A stretch of 64,000 nucleotides of DNA, from the NCBI RefSeq assembly GCF_000069785.1, contig NC_010530.1:304001-368000 (forward strand). The letters run 5' to 3'. This DNA comes from Cupriavidus taiwanensis LMG 19424. Its GTDB lineage: Bacteria > Pseudomonadota > Gammaproteobacteria > Burkholderiales > Burkholderiaceae. Shown here piece by piece: positions 51,697-60,950 of the stretch. Under the pieces are notes generated by a model. It did no database searches. It saw only the letters and a program-made list of their open reading frames with translations, and had not been told where the DNA came from. The stretch's first letter is position 1. Each line of letters begins with the position of its first letter. Both the position numbers and the translations under genes were made by a program.

Positions 51697-52536
51697 TCAG
51701 CGCGCGCAGCTCAGTTCGATCTGCCGCACCGCTTCGCGCAGCCGCGGCGCCACCTCGCGCTCCAGCAGGTTGTCGCGATTGCGCGATGCCGCGATGGTGC
51801 AGTTCAGCGCGAACGGGTCCTCGTGCAGCGACTGGCGCAACGGCGCCGCGATCGCATGGATCTCGGGCCGCCATTCGCCGCGGCTCAGGCAATAGCCGTG
51901 CGCGCGGAAATGCTTCTGGTCCTCCGTCCACATCTGGCGCTCCTGGCTGAAGCGCTGCGGGTCTTCGACCCGCAGCCGGTTCAGCAGCGCCGTGCGCTCG
52001 TCCGCGCTGCACGCCAGCAGCACCGCGCGGCCGATGGCACTGGCCAGCAGCGGGCGCGTGCTGCCGATGTCCGGCTGGTAGAAGTTGCCCGGATCCAATC
52101 GGCAACTGTCCACGTAGACCACCGACAGGCGCTCGCGCATGCCCAGGTTCACGGTGCAGCCAGTCTCGCGCGCGATGGCCTCCATATAGGGCCGGGCCAC
52201 CTGGCGGATCGCCAGACCGGCCAGCATCGGGTAAGCCAGCGCCAGCACGCCCGCGCCGAGCCGGTACTTCTGGTTGCCGGGCACGCGGCTGAGAAAACCC
52301 AGCAGCCCCAGCGTGTACGTGAGCCGCGATACCGTCGCCTTGGGCAGCCCGGTGCGCGCCACGATGTCCTGGTTGCCCAGCACCGGGCTGGACGGCGTAA
52401 AGGCGCGCAGCACCTCGAGCCCGCGCGACAGGTTGGTGGCGAACTGGCGATCGGTGGCGAGGGCGTCCTCGCTGGCCAGGCCGGGCAGGGGTTCCGGGTT
52501 GCGGTCCATGCTGTGCGGTGGTTGCTTGGGTTCCAT
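51697..52536 (-). CDS. IclR-family transcriptional regulator
   Basis: A 279-residue regulator. The N-terminal winged helix (about 28-90) reads ATNLSRGLEVLRAFTPSSPV, then IVARTGLPKATVSRLTYTLG. The C-terminal effector domain contains TGCTVNLGMRERLSVVYVDS and RPLLASAIGRAVLLACSADE, with a conserved ASAIGRA loop. It is divergent from the CoA-transferase gene, 124 bases apart, and upstream of the Bug and acyl-CoA dehydrogenase genes. It probably controls this small acid-catabolic locus. ATG 52536 was chosen; ATG 52509 is a shorter alternative. Confidence 0.9.
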   Translation of the reverse strand: MEPKQPPHSMDRNPEPLPGLASEDALATDRQFATNLSRGLEVLRAFTPSSPVLGNQDIVARTGLPKATVSRLTYTLGLLGFLSRVPGNQKYRLGAGVLALAYPMLAGLAIRQVARPYMEAIARETGCTVNLGMRERLSVVYVDSCRLDPGNFYQPDIGSTRPLLASAIGRAVLLACSADERTALLNRLRVEDPQRFSQERQMWTEDQKHFRAHGYCLSRGEWRPEIHAIAAPLRQSLHEDPFALNCTIAASRNRDNLLEREVAPRLREAVRQIELSCAR

Positions 52537-52660
52537 GCTGGGATCCGGAAATGGGGGCGTCACTGTTGTAGCACGACAGTTCCGCACAGCGAAACCGTAC
52601 TTGCGCCCCGGCCGGCCGCCTGCCACCTTGCAGCGGACAACCTTGCCGCCGGAGACCCGC

Positions 52661-53896
52661 ATGCCAGACACCAACGCACAGCCTGTATCGCCCGAAGCAC
52701 CGGGCAACGGCCCGCTTGCCGGGTTGCGCATCCTCGACATGGCCACCGTGGTGGCGGCGCCGTTTTCCGCCACGCTGTGCGCCGACATGGGCGCCGAGGT
52801 GGTCAAGCTGGAACTGCCCGACGGCAGCGATCCGCTGCGCGGACTCGAGCCCGTCACCAGGGACCACGCGCTGTACTGGAAAGTGACCAACCGCGGCAAG
52901 CGCGGCATCTCGCTGGACGTGCGCACGCCGCGCGGCCGCGAGATCTTCCTGCGCCTGCTGCCGCGCTTCGACGTGCTGGTGGAGAATTTCCGCACCGGCA
53001 CGCTGGCGCGCTGGGGACTCGATCTTGAAACGCTGCACGCGGCCAACCCCAGGCTGATCGTGCTGCGGCTGACCGGCTTCGGCCAGACCGGGCCGGATGC
53101 GACGCGCCCGGGGTTTGCCCGCATCTTCGAAGCCAGGAGCGGCTTCACCAATCTCGCAGGCACGGCACAGAGCGGGCCAATGCATATGAACTACCCGGTA
53201 GGCGACATGATCGCCGGCCTGTTTGGCGCCTTCGCCATCGCCACCGCGGTGGCGGAGCAGCGCGCCAGGCCAGCCCAGCCCGGCCGCGAGATCGACCTGG
53301 CCGCCACCGAGGCACTGTTCCGCCTGCTGGATCCGCTCGCCATCGAATACGAACAGCTCGGCCATGTGCGCCAGCGCGCCGGCAACCGCACCACCTACGC
53401 CGCGCCGTCCAACATGTACCGCACGGCGGACGACACCTGGGTCACCGTGGTGGCCTCTTCCGATGCCACCTTCCGCCGGCTGGCCGAAGCCATGGGCGCA
53501 CCGCAACTGGCCCAGGCACCGGAGTACGCCACCAACGCCGGCCGCGTGCGCCATATCGAAGCCCTCGACGGCTGCATCGCCGAGTGGTTCGCCGCGCAGC
53601 CCTACGCCGCCGCCGCGGCGCGGCTGGAACAATGCCAGGTGCCGTTCAGCAAGGTGTTCAGCATCGCCGATATCGTCGAAGACCCGCAGATGGTGGCGCG
53701 CCAGGCCATCGTGCGGCTGCCCGATGCAGACCTGGGCACGGTGCCGGCGCCTTGCGTGGTGCCGCGGTTTTCGGGCTACGCGCCGCCGTCACCGCGTACC
53801 GGGCCGGATGTGGGGGAACACAATGCGGAGGTGTATGGGGAGTTGGGTATTGGGAAGGAAGCGTTGGCGCGGTTGCGGGAAGAGGGGGTGGTTTGA
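52661..53896 (+). CDS. CaiB/BaiF-type (family III) CoA transferase, second copy
   Basis: A 411-residue family III CoA transferase. It has LAGLRILDMATVVAAPFSAT, CADMGAEVVKLELPDGSDPL, RGKRGISLDVRTPRGREIFL, DVLVENFRTGTLARWGLDLE and RPGFARIFEARSGFTNLAGT. In place of the usual GYD motif it reads GFARIFEARSG, so the catalytic Asp position appears altered or shifted. GGAG precedes ATG 52661 by six bases; the frame is open upstream into the iclR gene. Its neighbours suggest activation of an imported carboxylic acid that is then oxidised by the acyl-CoA dehydrogenase. Confidence 0.9.
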   Translation: MPDTNAQPVSPEAPGNGPLAGLRILDMATVVAAPFSATLCADMGAEVVKLELPDGSDPLRGLEPVTRDHALYWKVTNRGKRGISLDVRTPRGREIFLRLLPRFDVLVENFRTGTLARWGLDLETLHAANPRLIVLRLTGFGQTGPDATRPGFARIFEARSGFTNLAGTAQSGPMHMNYPVGDMIAGLFGAFAIATAVAEQRARPAQPGREIDLAATEALFRLLDPLAIEYEQLGHVRQRAGNRTTYAAPSNMYRTADDTWVTVVASSDATFRRLAEAMGAPQLAQAPEYATNAGRVRHIEALDGCIAEWFAAQPYAAAAARLEQCQVPFSKVFSIADIVEDPQMVARQAIVRLPDADLGTVPAPCVVPRFSGYAPPSPRTGPDVGEHNAEVYGELGIGKEALARLREEGVV

Positions 53897-53990
53897 CATA
53901 GCCGTACTGCGGCGAGAAGTCATCCTCGCTGAATGCCCGTGGCGCAGGCCAGGCGATGTTGCGCGAAGTGGCGGCCGCGTACTTGCTCCG

Positions 53991-54050
53991 GGCTTGCAAC
54001 TCCCCCGCTTGCAACTCCCCGGCTTGCAACTCCCCGGCTTGCAACTCCCC
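53991..54050. repeat. Four tandem copies of a 15-bp unit
   Basis: The unit GGCTTGCAACTCCCC is repeated four times head to tail at 53991, 54006, 54021 and 54036, with one base changed in the second copy. A fifth, diverged unit (GGCTTGCAACCCCC, 54098-54111) ends three bases before the start codon of the MltF-like gene. The array fills the gap between the CoA transferase and that gene and could vary in copy number. Confidence 0.85.
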
Positions 54051-54114
54051 ATTTGGCGCCTAGACTCCATATGGGCAAACCGCGCGCTTGCTTGCGCGGC
54101 TTGCAACCCCCGCC

Positions 54115-55662
54115 ATGTCCGCTGTCCGCCCTTCCCGTTGGCTGGCAGGCCTCCTTGTGTCTGGCCTGATGGGCGCGCTCAGCCTTTGCGGGCCGGCTGC
54201 CCTGGCCCAGCAAAAAGCGCCATCGCAAAATCCGCCAGCCGCGGCATCGGCCCCTGCCGCTACCGCTGCGACAGGCCAGGACACTCCCGCGAAGCCGCGC
54301 GGCCTGAACCTTGCCAACAAGCCCCGTACCGGCGACTTCGACGTGATGCTCAAGAGCCGCGTCATCCGCGTACTCGTGCCGTACAGCCGCACGCTTTACT
54401 TCAGCGACAAGGGCCGCGAGCGCGGACTGACCGCGGAGCTGGTGCGTGACTTCGAGCGCTACCTGAACAAGAAATACGCCGACCAGCTCGGCAAGCGCCC
54501 GCTGACCATCATCATCATCCCGACCACGCGCGACCGGCTGCTGCCCGACCTGATGGCAGGGCTTGGCGATATCGCCGCCGGCAACCTGACCGAGACCGAA
54601 AGCAGGCTGAAGCAGGTGGACTTCACCGCGCCGCGCGACCGCAAGCCGGTGCGCGAACTGGTGATCACGGGGCCCAAGGCGCCGCCGTTGCAGCGCCTCG
54701 ACGATCTCGCCGGAAAAACCGTGCACGTACGGCGCGCCAGCAGCTATTTCGAAAGCCTGACCGTGCTGAACGACGGCCTGCGCCGCGCCGGCAAGGCGCC
54801 GATCAAGCTGGTCATGCTGCCCGACGCGCTCGAGGACGAGGACGCGCTCGAGATGCTCAACGCGGGCGTGCTGCAGATCCTGGTGGTCGATGACTGGAAG
54901 GCCGCGACGTGGGCGCAGATCCTGCCCAACATCAAGGTGCGCGAAGACCTGGCCGTGCGCGAAGGCAGCTATACCGGCTGGGCCTACCGCAAGAACAGCC
55001 CGCAGCTGCGGCAGGCGATCGAAGACTTCTACGTCAACTTCGTCAAGAAGCAGGGCGGTGCGGAGTACCGGCTCAAGCAGACCATGCTGCGCATCAAGCA
55101 GATCAAGAACAATACCGACGATGCTGAGTACAAGCGCTTCCAGCAGACCATCGCCTTCTTCGAGAAGTACGGCAAGGACTATGGCTTCGATCCGCTGATG
55201 CTGGCCGCGCAGGGTTTCCAGGAATCCCAGCTGAACCAGGACGCACGCAGCCATGTCGGCGCGGTCGGCATCATGCAGATCATGCCGGCCACCGGCAAGG
55301 AACTGAATGTCGGCAACATCCGGATCGCCGAAGCCAATGTCCACGCCGGCGCCAAGTACATGGACCGGCTGATGACGAAGTACTTCCCCGACGCGCATTT
55401 CTCGGAGGCGAACCGGCCGCTGTTCGCCTTTGCCAGCTATAACGCCGGGCCGGGCAATATCGCCAAGATGCGCAAGGAAGCGGCGGCGCGCGGGCTGGAT
55501 CCCGACAAGTGGTTCAACAATGTCGAGATCGTGGTGGCCGAGAAGATCGGCATCGAGACCACCACCTATGTGCGCAATATCTACAAGTACTACGCGGCGT
55601 ACCGGCTGATGCAGGACATGCAGGCGTCGCGCGAGCGCGCGATCAGGCAGGTGCAGAAATAG
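54115..55662 (+). CDS. MltF-like membrane-bound lytic transglycosylase
   Basis: A 515-residue periplasmic enzyme that cleaves the MurNAc-GlcNAc bond of peptidoglycan. A signal peptide (about 1-35, ending LAQQ) and an Ala/Pro-rich linker precede a solute-binding-protein-like domain (about 70-310: RVIRVLVPYSRTLYFSDKGR, DIAAGNLTETESRLKQVDFT). The C-terminal SLT domain (about 345-490) has AAQGFQESQLNQDARSHVGA with the catalytic Glu, GIMQIMPATGKEL and FAFASYNAGPGNIAKMRKEA. This SBP-SLT layout is that of MltF. ATG 54115 gives a clean signal peptide. No typical ribosome binding site is present; a diverged tandem-repeat unit abuts the start. Confidence 0.9.
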   Translation: MSAVRPSRWLAGLLVSGLMGALSLCGPAALAQQKAPSQNPPAAASAPAATAATGQDTPAKPRGLNLANKPRTGDFDVMLKSRVIRVLVPYSRTLYFSDKGRERGLTAELVRDFERYLNKKYADQLGKRPLTIIIIPTTRDRLLPDLMAGLGDIAAGNLTETESRLKQVDFTAPRDRKPVRELVITGPKAPPLQRLDDLAGKTVHVRRASSYFESLTVLNDGLRRAGKAPIKLVMLPDALEDEDALEMLNAGVLQILVVDDWKAATWAQILPNIKVREDLAVREGSYTGWAYRKNSPQLRQAIEDFYVNFVKKQGGAEYRLKQTMLRIKQIKNNTDDAEYKRFQQTIAFFEKYGKDYGFDPLMLAAQGFQESQLNQDARSHVGAVGIMQIMPATGKELNVGNIRIAEANVHAGAKYMDRLMTKYFPDAHFSEANRPLFAFASYNAGPGNIAKMRKEAAARGLDPDKWFNNVEIVVAEKIGIETTTYVRNIYKYYAAYRLMQDMQASRERAIRQVQK

Positions 55663-56908
55663 CGGCCGGAACCGCCATCGCCGGCGCGCTTCCCAGCGCC
55701 TGGTCCACAACCCCCGCCACCATGTCCGCCGTCACCGCCGACAAGGTCCACCCCAAATGCCCGTGGCCGGTGTTGTAGAAGATGCAGGCCGCGCGGCCGC
55801 GACCCACGCGCGGCAGCATGTCGGGCATCATCGGCCGCAGCCCGGCCCACGGCACCACGCTGCGCGTGCTGACGCCGGGGAAGCACTGCTGCACCCAGTC
55901 CACCAGCGGGCGGATGCGGTCGGCGCGGATATCGCGGTTGGTGCCGTTGAACTCGGCGGTGCCGGCGACGCGGAAGCGGTCGTCGCCGAGGCGGCTGGTG
56001 ACGAGCTTGGTTTCGTCGTCGAGCAGGCTCACCGTCGGCGCCGCCGCGCGGCTCGCGTCGTCGGCCAGGTTGACGGTGATCGAATAGCCCTTGACCGGAT
56101 AGATGTTGACGCGGTCGCCCAGCCCGGCCGCCAGCGCGCGGCTTGCCGTGCCTGCGCAGATCACGGCGCCGTCGAAGGTGGAGGTGGCCGTGTCGGCGCC
56201 ATCCTGCACGGTGACGGTGGCGCGCTTGCCGTCTGTTTTTACTGCACGCACGTCCTGGCCGTAGAGGCAGCGCACGCCCAGGCGCGCAATGGCCGCGGCC
56301 AGGCCGCTGGTGAACTTGTGGATGTCGCCGGTGGAATCGCTTTCGGTGAAGTAGCCGCCGTAGTACGACCCCGCCAGCGTCGGCTCGATCGCGCGCATTT
56401 CCTGCGGGGTCACGGCGCGCCGCTCCAGTCCGCCTTGCGCCAGCAGCGCGGAGACCCGGCCGGCATGCTCGAAGCCGGCGCGGTCGCGGTAGATATGGAG
56501 GATGCCGGCCCGCTTCAGGTCGAAGTCGATGCCTTCCTGCGCCGCCCACGCAAACAGGTGCTCGCGCGCGGCGATGGCCAGGCGAGCGGTCTCGATGGTG
56601 TTGCGGCGATAGTGGGGAATCGACGCGATGAACTCGGCGAACCACGACAGCTTGTGCCAGCTGGGCCGGGGATTGATCAGCAGCGGCGCATCGTTGCGCA
56701 GCATCCACTTCATCCCCTTGACGAGCGTGGACCAGTGGGTCCAGACCTCGGCGTTGGAAGCGGAGAGCTGCCCGCCGTTGGCGAACGAGGTCTCCATGGC
56801 GGCGTAGCGGTGCCGCTCGAACAGCGTGACGGAGAATCCGCGCCGGGCGAGCGCGTAGGCGGTGGTGACACCAGTGATGCCACCGCCGATGACAGCGATT
56901 GTCTTCAT
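55643..56908 (-). CDS. FAD-dependent D-amino acid dehydrogenase (DadA-like)
   Basis: A 421-residue DAO-family oxidoreductase. It begins MKTIAVIGGGITGVTTAYAL, the FAD-binding GxGxxG region. It has FERHRYAAMETSFANGGQLS, typical of DadA, then HKLSWFAEFIASIPHYRRNT and AGTASRALAAGLGDRVNIYP. The C-terminal FAD segment reads FYNTGHGHLGWTLSAVTADM. DadA enzymes deaminate D-amino acids (D-Ala) to keto acids; glycine or related small amino acids are plausible here, because a tandem glycine riboswitch lies directly upstream. ATG 56908 was chosen; the frame is open into the riboswitch. Convergent with the transglycosylase gene, overlapping its end by about 20 bases. Confidence 0.9.
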   Translation of the reverse strand: MKTIAVIGGGITGVTTAYALARRGFSVTLFERHRYAAMETSFANGGQLSASNAEVWTHWSTLVKGMKWMLRNDAPLLINPRPSWHKLSWFAEFIASIPHYRRNTIETARLAIAAREHLFAWAAQEGIDFDLKRAGILHIYRDRAGFEHAGRVSALLAQGGLERRAVTPQEMRAIEPTLAGSYYGGYFTESDSTGDIHKFTSGLAAAIARLGVRCLYGQDVRAVKTDGKRATVTVQDGADTATSTFDGAVICAGTASRALAAGLGDRVNIYPVKGYSITVNLADDASRAAAPTVSLLDDETKLVTSRLGDDRFRVAGTAEFNGTNRDIRADRIRPLVDWVQQCFPGVSTRSVVPWAGLRPMMPDMLPRVGRGRAACIFYNTGHGHLGWTLSAVTADMVAGVVDQALGSAPAMAVPAAISAPA

Positions 56909-56942
56909 GATCTGCAGGATCCAGGAACGTCGAAGGGTAGGA

Positions 56943-56968
56943 GTCCGCACGCGACATGCGTGGCGGAC
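56943..56968 (-). promoter_or_regulatory. Hairpin in the riboswitch expression platform
   Basis: Between the second glycine aptamer and the dadA-like start, GTCCGC-ACGC pairs with GCGT-G-GCGGAC around a 5-base loop, a 10-bp stem with one bulge. No U-run follows, so control is not a simple intrinsic terminator. A CUCCU run just after it could pair with a ribosome binding site. Confidence 0.45.
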
Positions 56969-56972
56969 GCCC

Positions 56973-57183
56973 CCTCTGTTCTGGACCTGAGAGATTCGCG
57001 GCGCCTTGCCGCGGGGGCGGGGCGCGCTTGCTCCTTCGGTATGCCGGGCGGACGATGGCGTCCGGCATTCTTCAGAGTGCACTGACGGGTGATGCCGGTC
57101 CTTTTGCCTGAGAGTTTCCGGGGCGGTTGCTCCTTCGGCGCCGTGCGCGGCGGGCGCCGCGACAGTCTCTCCCTGCATCACGC
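56973..57183 (-). promoter_or_regulatory. Tandem glycine riboswitch (two gcvT-type aptamers)
   Basis: Read on the minus strand, aptamer I (about 57183-57089) begins GGGAGAGACTG, contains CGCCGAAGGAGCAA and ends CTCTCAGGCAAAAGGACC. Its ends pair through TGATGC/GCATCA. Aptamer II (about 57077-56973) has ACCGAAGGAGCAAGC and ATCTCTCAGGTCCAGAACAG, closed by CTCTG/CAGAG. Both GAAGGAGCAA and CTCTCAGG elements are the conserved core of the glycine aptamer. The two are joined by a linker of about 11 bases, as in the known cooperative tandem form. The element lies 65 bases upstream of the dadA-like gene. Confidence 0.92.
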
Positions 57184-57361
57184 TGGCTGGAGGCCAGTCG
57201 GGGCAATGTAGTGACAAGGCTCCGTATTGGATATGCGGGTTAACACCGATGCATATGGATATGACCGTGCAAGGCGCGTCGCTATGTCGCATCGGCCCGC
57301 GGCTTGCGGCCCCATAAAATGTCAGCGCCCGCTAGCAGGGAGGTCCGGGGAGGAGCGCCTG

Positions 57362-59698
57362 ATGCTGCGCAGGCGTAGCGAGCCCATAACGACGACAACA
57401 AGGTATTCCGTGAAGAAACATCGCATTGCACTGGCCGCTTCGGCAGTGCTGATGGGCCCCGCCGTGGCCGCTGCCCAAGGGGTGGAGGCAGCCGTGGGGG
57501 CGCCCGCGCCGCTGCAGGAGGTGGTGGTATCGGCCCGCCCCGACCGTGCCGAGACGCCGGCGATCCCGCCCAACACGCCGGCGCCGGCGTATGGCATCAG
57601 CAGCACGCGCATGGCCGACTTCAACGTGGTCAATACCGAGGACGCGCTCAAGTACGCGCCCAACCTCGCCGTGCGCAAGCGCTTTATCGGCGATATGAAT
57701 TCGATCATCTCGGTGCGCAGCACCAGTTCGCGCCAGTCGGCGCGCGGGCTGGTCTATGCGGACGGGCTGCTGCTGTCCAACCTGCTCGGCTCGGACTTCA
57801 GCTTCCCGCCGCGCTGGTCGCTGGTCAATGCCGCCGAGATCGAGCGCATGGACGTGCTGTACGGGCCGTATTCGGCGCTGTATCCCGGCAATTCGCTGGG
57901 CGCGACGGTGCTGATTACCACGCGCACGCCGGAGAAGTTCGAGGGCGATGCCAGCGTGCAGCTGTTCACGCAGCGCTTCGGCCTGTACGGCACCCACGAC
58001 AACTTCAACGGGGTGCATGCCAATGCCTATGTGGGCGATCGTGTCGGCCCGTTCTCGTGGCTGGTCAGCGTGGACCGGCAGGACAGCAAGAGCCAGCCGC
58101 TCAGCTTCTATACCGCGTCGCGCTCGACGCGGCCCGCTGGTGCGGCGGACACGCCGGTTTCCGGCGCCTATTTCGACCAGGACCAGAGCGGGCGCGACCG
58201 CGTGGTGATGGGCGTGAACAGCGAGGGCGTCACGCACACGGTGCAGGACCAGCTCAAGCTCAAGCTCGGCTACGACATCACCAGCACGCTGCAGGCGCAG
58301 TTCACCGCCGCCTACTGGCAGCAGGACCGCTCCAACACCACCGGCAGCTACCTGCGCGATGCCAATGGCAATGTGGTGTCCGGCGGCCCGGTGAACATCG
58401 GCGGCTACCAGTACGTGATTCCGGCCAATGCCTTTGCGCCGGGCAACGGCGAGGACGCGCGCTGGCTGTACGGCCTGTCGCTGCGCACGCGCAACCAGAC
58501 CGGCTGGAATTTTTCCGGCGTGGCGTCGCTGTTCGACGTCAGCAAGGACGTGAGCCGCAGCGCCAACACCGTCGCCAACGGACCGGGCACGGTGACGTAT
58601 GGCGACGGCACCGGCTGGCGCACGCTCGACCTGAAGGCCGACTACCGCCCGCAGCAGTTGCAGGGCGGGCACTGGGTCACGTTCGGCTACCACTACGACA
58701 ACTACCGGCTGACCAATACCACCTACAACACCTCGGACTGGCGCGCGGCCACCATCACCGCGTTCAACAACGCCTTCACCGGCAAGACCGAGACCCAGGC
58801 GCTCTACGCGCAGGACGCCTGGTACTTTGCCGAGGACTGGAAGCTGATCCCGGGTGTGCGCTACGAACACTGGCGCGCCTATGACGGCAGCCGCAGCGAG
58901 CCTGGCGTGGACATCGGCTATCCGGTGCGCAGCGAATCCAACTGGTCGCCCAAGCTGGCGCTGGAGAAGGCGTTCGGGCAGGACTGGCTGGGCCGGCTGT
59001 CGCTGGGCCAGGCCTATCGCTACCCGACCGTGAGCGAGCTGTTCCAGGGCCGCATTACCGGCACTTCGCTGATCAACAACGATCCCAACCTGCGGCCGGA
59101 ACGCTCGTTTTCGAAGGACCTGACCTTCGAGCGCACGGTGGAGGCGTCGAACTTCCGCGTTTCGCTGTATGAGGACGATATCCGCGATGCGCTGGTCAGC
59201 CAGACCAACACCACGGTGTTTCCTACCGTCACCAGCTTCCAGAATGTCGACCGGGTGCGCACGCGCGGCATCGAACTGGCCTACGACGGGCGCGATGTGC
59301 TGGTGAGCGGATTCGACCTGTCGGCCAGCGGCGCCTACAACCATTCGAAAACGCTGGAGAACGCCAACAACCCGGCCTCGGTGGACAAGTATTTCTATCG
59401 CATCCCGAAGTGGCGCGCCAACCTGGTTGGCACCTATCGCTTCACGCCGGCATGGGCCGGCACGCTGGCGATGACCTATTCGGGCCGGCAGTACAATACG
59501 CTCGACAATTCGGATACCAACCCCGACACCTTCGGCGGCACCAGCAGCTTCCTGACCTTCGACGTCAAGGTGACCTACAAGCCCGCGCGCAATGTGCGGC
59601 TCGGGCTTGGCATCGACAACCTCACCGACCAGCGCTATTACGTCTACCACCCGTACCCGGGCCGGACGTTCTACGCCGAGGCGAAACTTTCCTTCTGA
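57362..59698 (+). CDS. TonB-dependent outer-membrane receptor
   Basis: A 778-residue outer-membrane transporter. A signal peptide (KKHRIALAASAVLMGPAVAAA) is followed by the TonB box region (PLQEVVVSARPDRAET, about 55-70). The plug domain (about 85-205) contains EDALKYAPNLAVRKRF, IISVRSTSSRQSARGLVYAD and IERMDVLYGPYSALYPGNSL. A 22-strand beta-barrel ends in the aromatic YVYHPYPGRTFYAEAKLSF. ATG 57362 has GGGGAGGAGCG upstream; a GTG at 57410 that starts directly at the signal peptide is a fair alternative. It heads an operon with an Asp-box protein and a thioredoxin-like protein; the ligand is unknown. Confidence 0.92.
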   Translation: MLRRRSEPITTTTRYSVKKHRIALAASAVLMGPAVAAAQGVEAAVGAPAPLQEVVVSARPDRAETPAIPPNTPAPAYGISSTRMADFNVVNTEDALKYAPNLAVRKRFIGDMNSIISVRSTSSRQSARGLVYADGLLLSNLLGSDFSFPPRWSLVNAAEIERMDVLYGPYSALYPGNSLGATVLITTRTPEKFEGDASVQLFTQRFGLYGTHDNFNGVHANAYVGDRVGPFSWLVSVDRQDSKSQPLSFYTASRSTRPAGAADTPVSGAYFDQDQSGRDRVVMGVNSEGVTHTVQDQLKLKLGYDITSTLQAQFTAAYWQQDRSNTTGSYLRDANGNVVSGGPVNIGGYQYVIPANAFAPGNGEDARWLYGLSLRTRNQTGWNFSGVASLFDVSKDVSRSANTVANGPGTVTYGDGTGWRTLDLKADYRPQQLQGGHWVTFGYHYDNYRLTNTTYNTSDWRAATITAFNNAFTGKTETQALYAQDAWYFAEDWKLIPGVRYEHWRAYDGSRSEPGVDIGYPVRSESNWSPKLALEKAFGQDWLGRLSLGQAYRYPTVSELFQGRITGTSLINNDPNLRPERSFSKDLTFERTVEASNFRVSLYEDDIRDALVSQTNTTVFPTVTSFQNVDRVRTRGIELAYDGRDVLVSGFDLSASGAYNHSKTLENANNPASVDKYFYRIPKWRANLVGTYRFTPAWAGTLAMTYSGRQYNTLDNSDTNPDTFGGTSSFLTFDVKVTYKPARNVRLGLGIDNLTDQRYYVYHPYPGRTFYAEAKLSF

Positions 59699-59723
59699 GC
59701 ACGTGAACACGCTGACCAACACC

Positions 59724-60950
59724 ATGCCAGGCGCCCGCCGCGCTGTCCGCCTGATCGCTGCGGGACTGATGGCTTGCGCTACGCTGGCGTCGGCCACCGC
59801 GGCCGCGCAGGCGCATGGCAGCCACGCCGGCCACGGCGGCCAGGCCAAGCCGAAAGCGAGCGAGCTGGGCACCGGTGCCGCCTTCGACCGCGACGGCAAG
59901 CTGTGGATTGCCTACAAGGACGGCCAGCATGTCGCGGTGCGTGCGTCGGCGGACTACGGTCGCAGCTTCAGCGCGGCGCGGCATGTCAATGCCGCGCCGG
60001 AGCCGGTCGCCGCCGATCACGAAAGCCGCCCCAAGGTGGCCACCGGGCCCGACGGGCAGGTCTACATCTCCTGGACCCAGCCGCTGCCCACGCCATGGAC
60101 CGGCTTTATCCGCTTTGCGCGCTCCACCGACGGCGGCAAGAGCTTTGCCGAGCCGCTGACGGTGCATGCCAACCGCGACCAGATCGCACACCGCTTCGAC
60201 GCCCTCGCGGTGGACCCGGCCGGGCGCGTCTTCGTCAGCTGGATCGACAAGCGCGACGTGGCCGCCGCCGAGGCGCGCAAGCAGCCGTATGCCGGCGCCG
60301 CGATCTACTACGCCGTGTCGGACGACCACGGCAAGACCTTCCAGGGCGACTACAAGATTGCCGATCAATCTTGCGAATGCTGCCGCATCGCGCTGTCGCC
60401 CACGCCCGACGGCGGGATGCTGGCGCTGTGGCGCCATGTGTTCCCGCCCAACGCGCGCGACCACGCGCTGGCGCTGCTGGGTTCCGATGGCAAGGCCACG
60501 CCGACGCAGCGCGCCACCTTCGACGACTGGCGCATCGACGCGTGCCCGCACCACGGCCCTGGCGCTTCCGTCGCGCCCGACGGCACGGTGCACATGGTGT
60601 GGTTCAGCATGCGCGCGGGCAAGCCGACGGTTTCGGTGGGGCGCTGGCGCGACGGCAAGCTGCAGGCGCAACACGCGCTCGATGATCCGCGGGCACAGCA
60701 TGCCGATATCGTCGCGCTGAACGACAACGACATCGCGGTGGTGTGGAAATCGTTCGACGGCCAGCAGACGCGGCTTTCCGCCATGCTGTCGCACGATGGC
60801 GGCAAGTCCTGGCAGACGCGCAAGCTGGCCGGCACCGAGCGCGATTCCGACCAGCCGCACCTGCTGCAGCACGCCGGCCGCGCCTACGTGCTATGGCGCA
60901 CCGAGACCGAGGGCTTCCAGGTCTTCGCGCTCGGGCAGGAGGGCGCATGA
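59724..60950 (+). CDS. Secreted Asp-box (sialidase-fold) protein with Cys-rich motifs
   Basis: A 408-residue exported protein with a signal peptide (RRAVRLIAAGLMACATLASA, cut near AAA) and a His-rich mature start (HGSHAGHGG). Asp-box turns mark a beta-propeller: SADYGRSF (about 73), STDGGKSF (133), SDDHGKTF (198) and SHDGGKSW (355). The Arg/Glu/Tyr residues of true sialidases are not evident, so glycosidase activity is doubtful. SCECCRIALSP (about 215) and DACPHHGPG (about 272) provide close Cys and His residues that look like a metal or heme site. ATG 59724 was chosen; a GTG at 59703 is possible. It overlaps the next gene and follows the TonB receptor. Confidence 0.8.
   Translation: MPGARRAVRLIAAGLMACATLASATAAAQAHGSHAGHGGQAKPKASELGTGAAFDRDGKLWIAYKDGQHVAVRASADYGRSFSAARHVNAAPEPVAADHESRPKVATGPDGQVYISWTQPLPTPWTGFIRFARSTDGGKSFAEPLTVHANRDQIAHRFDALAVDPAGRVFVSWIDKRDVAAAEARKQPYAGAAIYYAVSDDHGKTFQGDYKIADQSCECCRIALSPTPDGGMLALWRHVFPPNARDHALALLGSDGKATPTQRATFDDWRIDACPHHGPGASVAPDGTVHMVWFSMRAGKPTVSVGRWRDGKLQAQHALDDPRAQHADIVALNDNDIAVVWKSFDGQQTRLSAMLSHDGGKSWQTRKLAGTERDSDQPHLLQHAGRAYVLWRTETEGFQVFALGQEGA

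Noticed and set aside
53991..54050. CRISPR-like repeats
   Set aside because: The 15-bp units are directly adjacent without spacers, and no cas genes are near.
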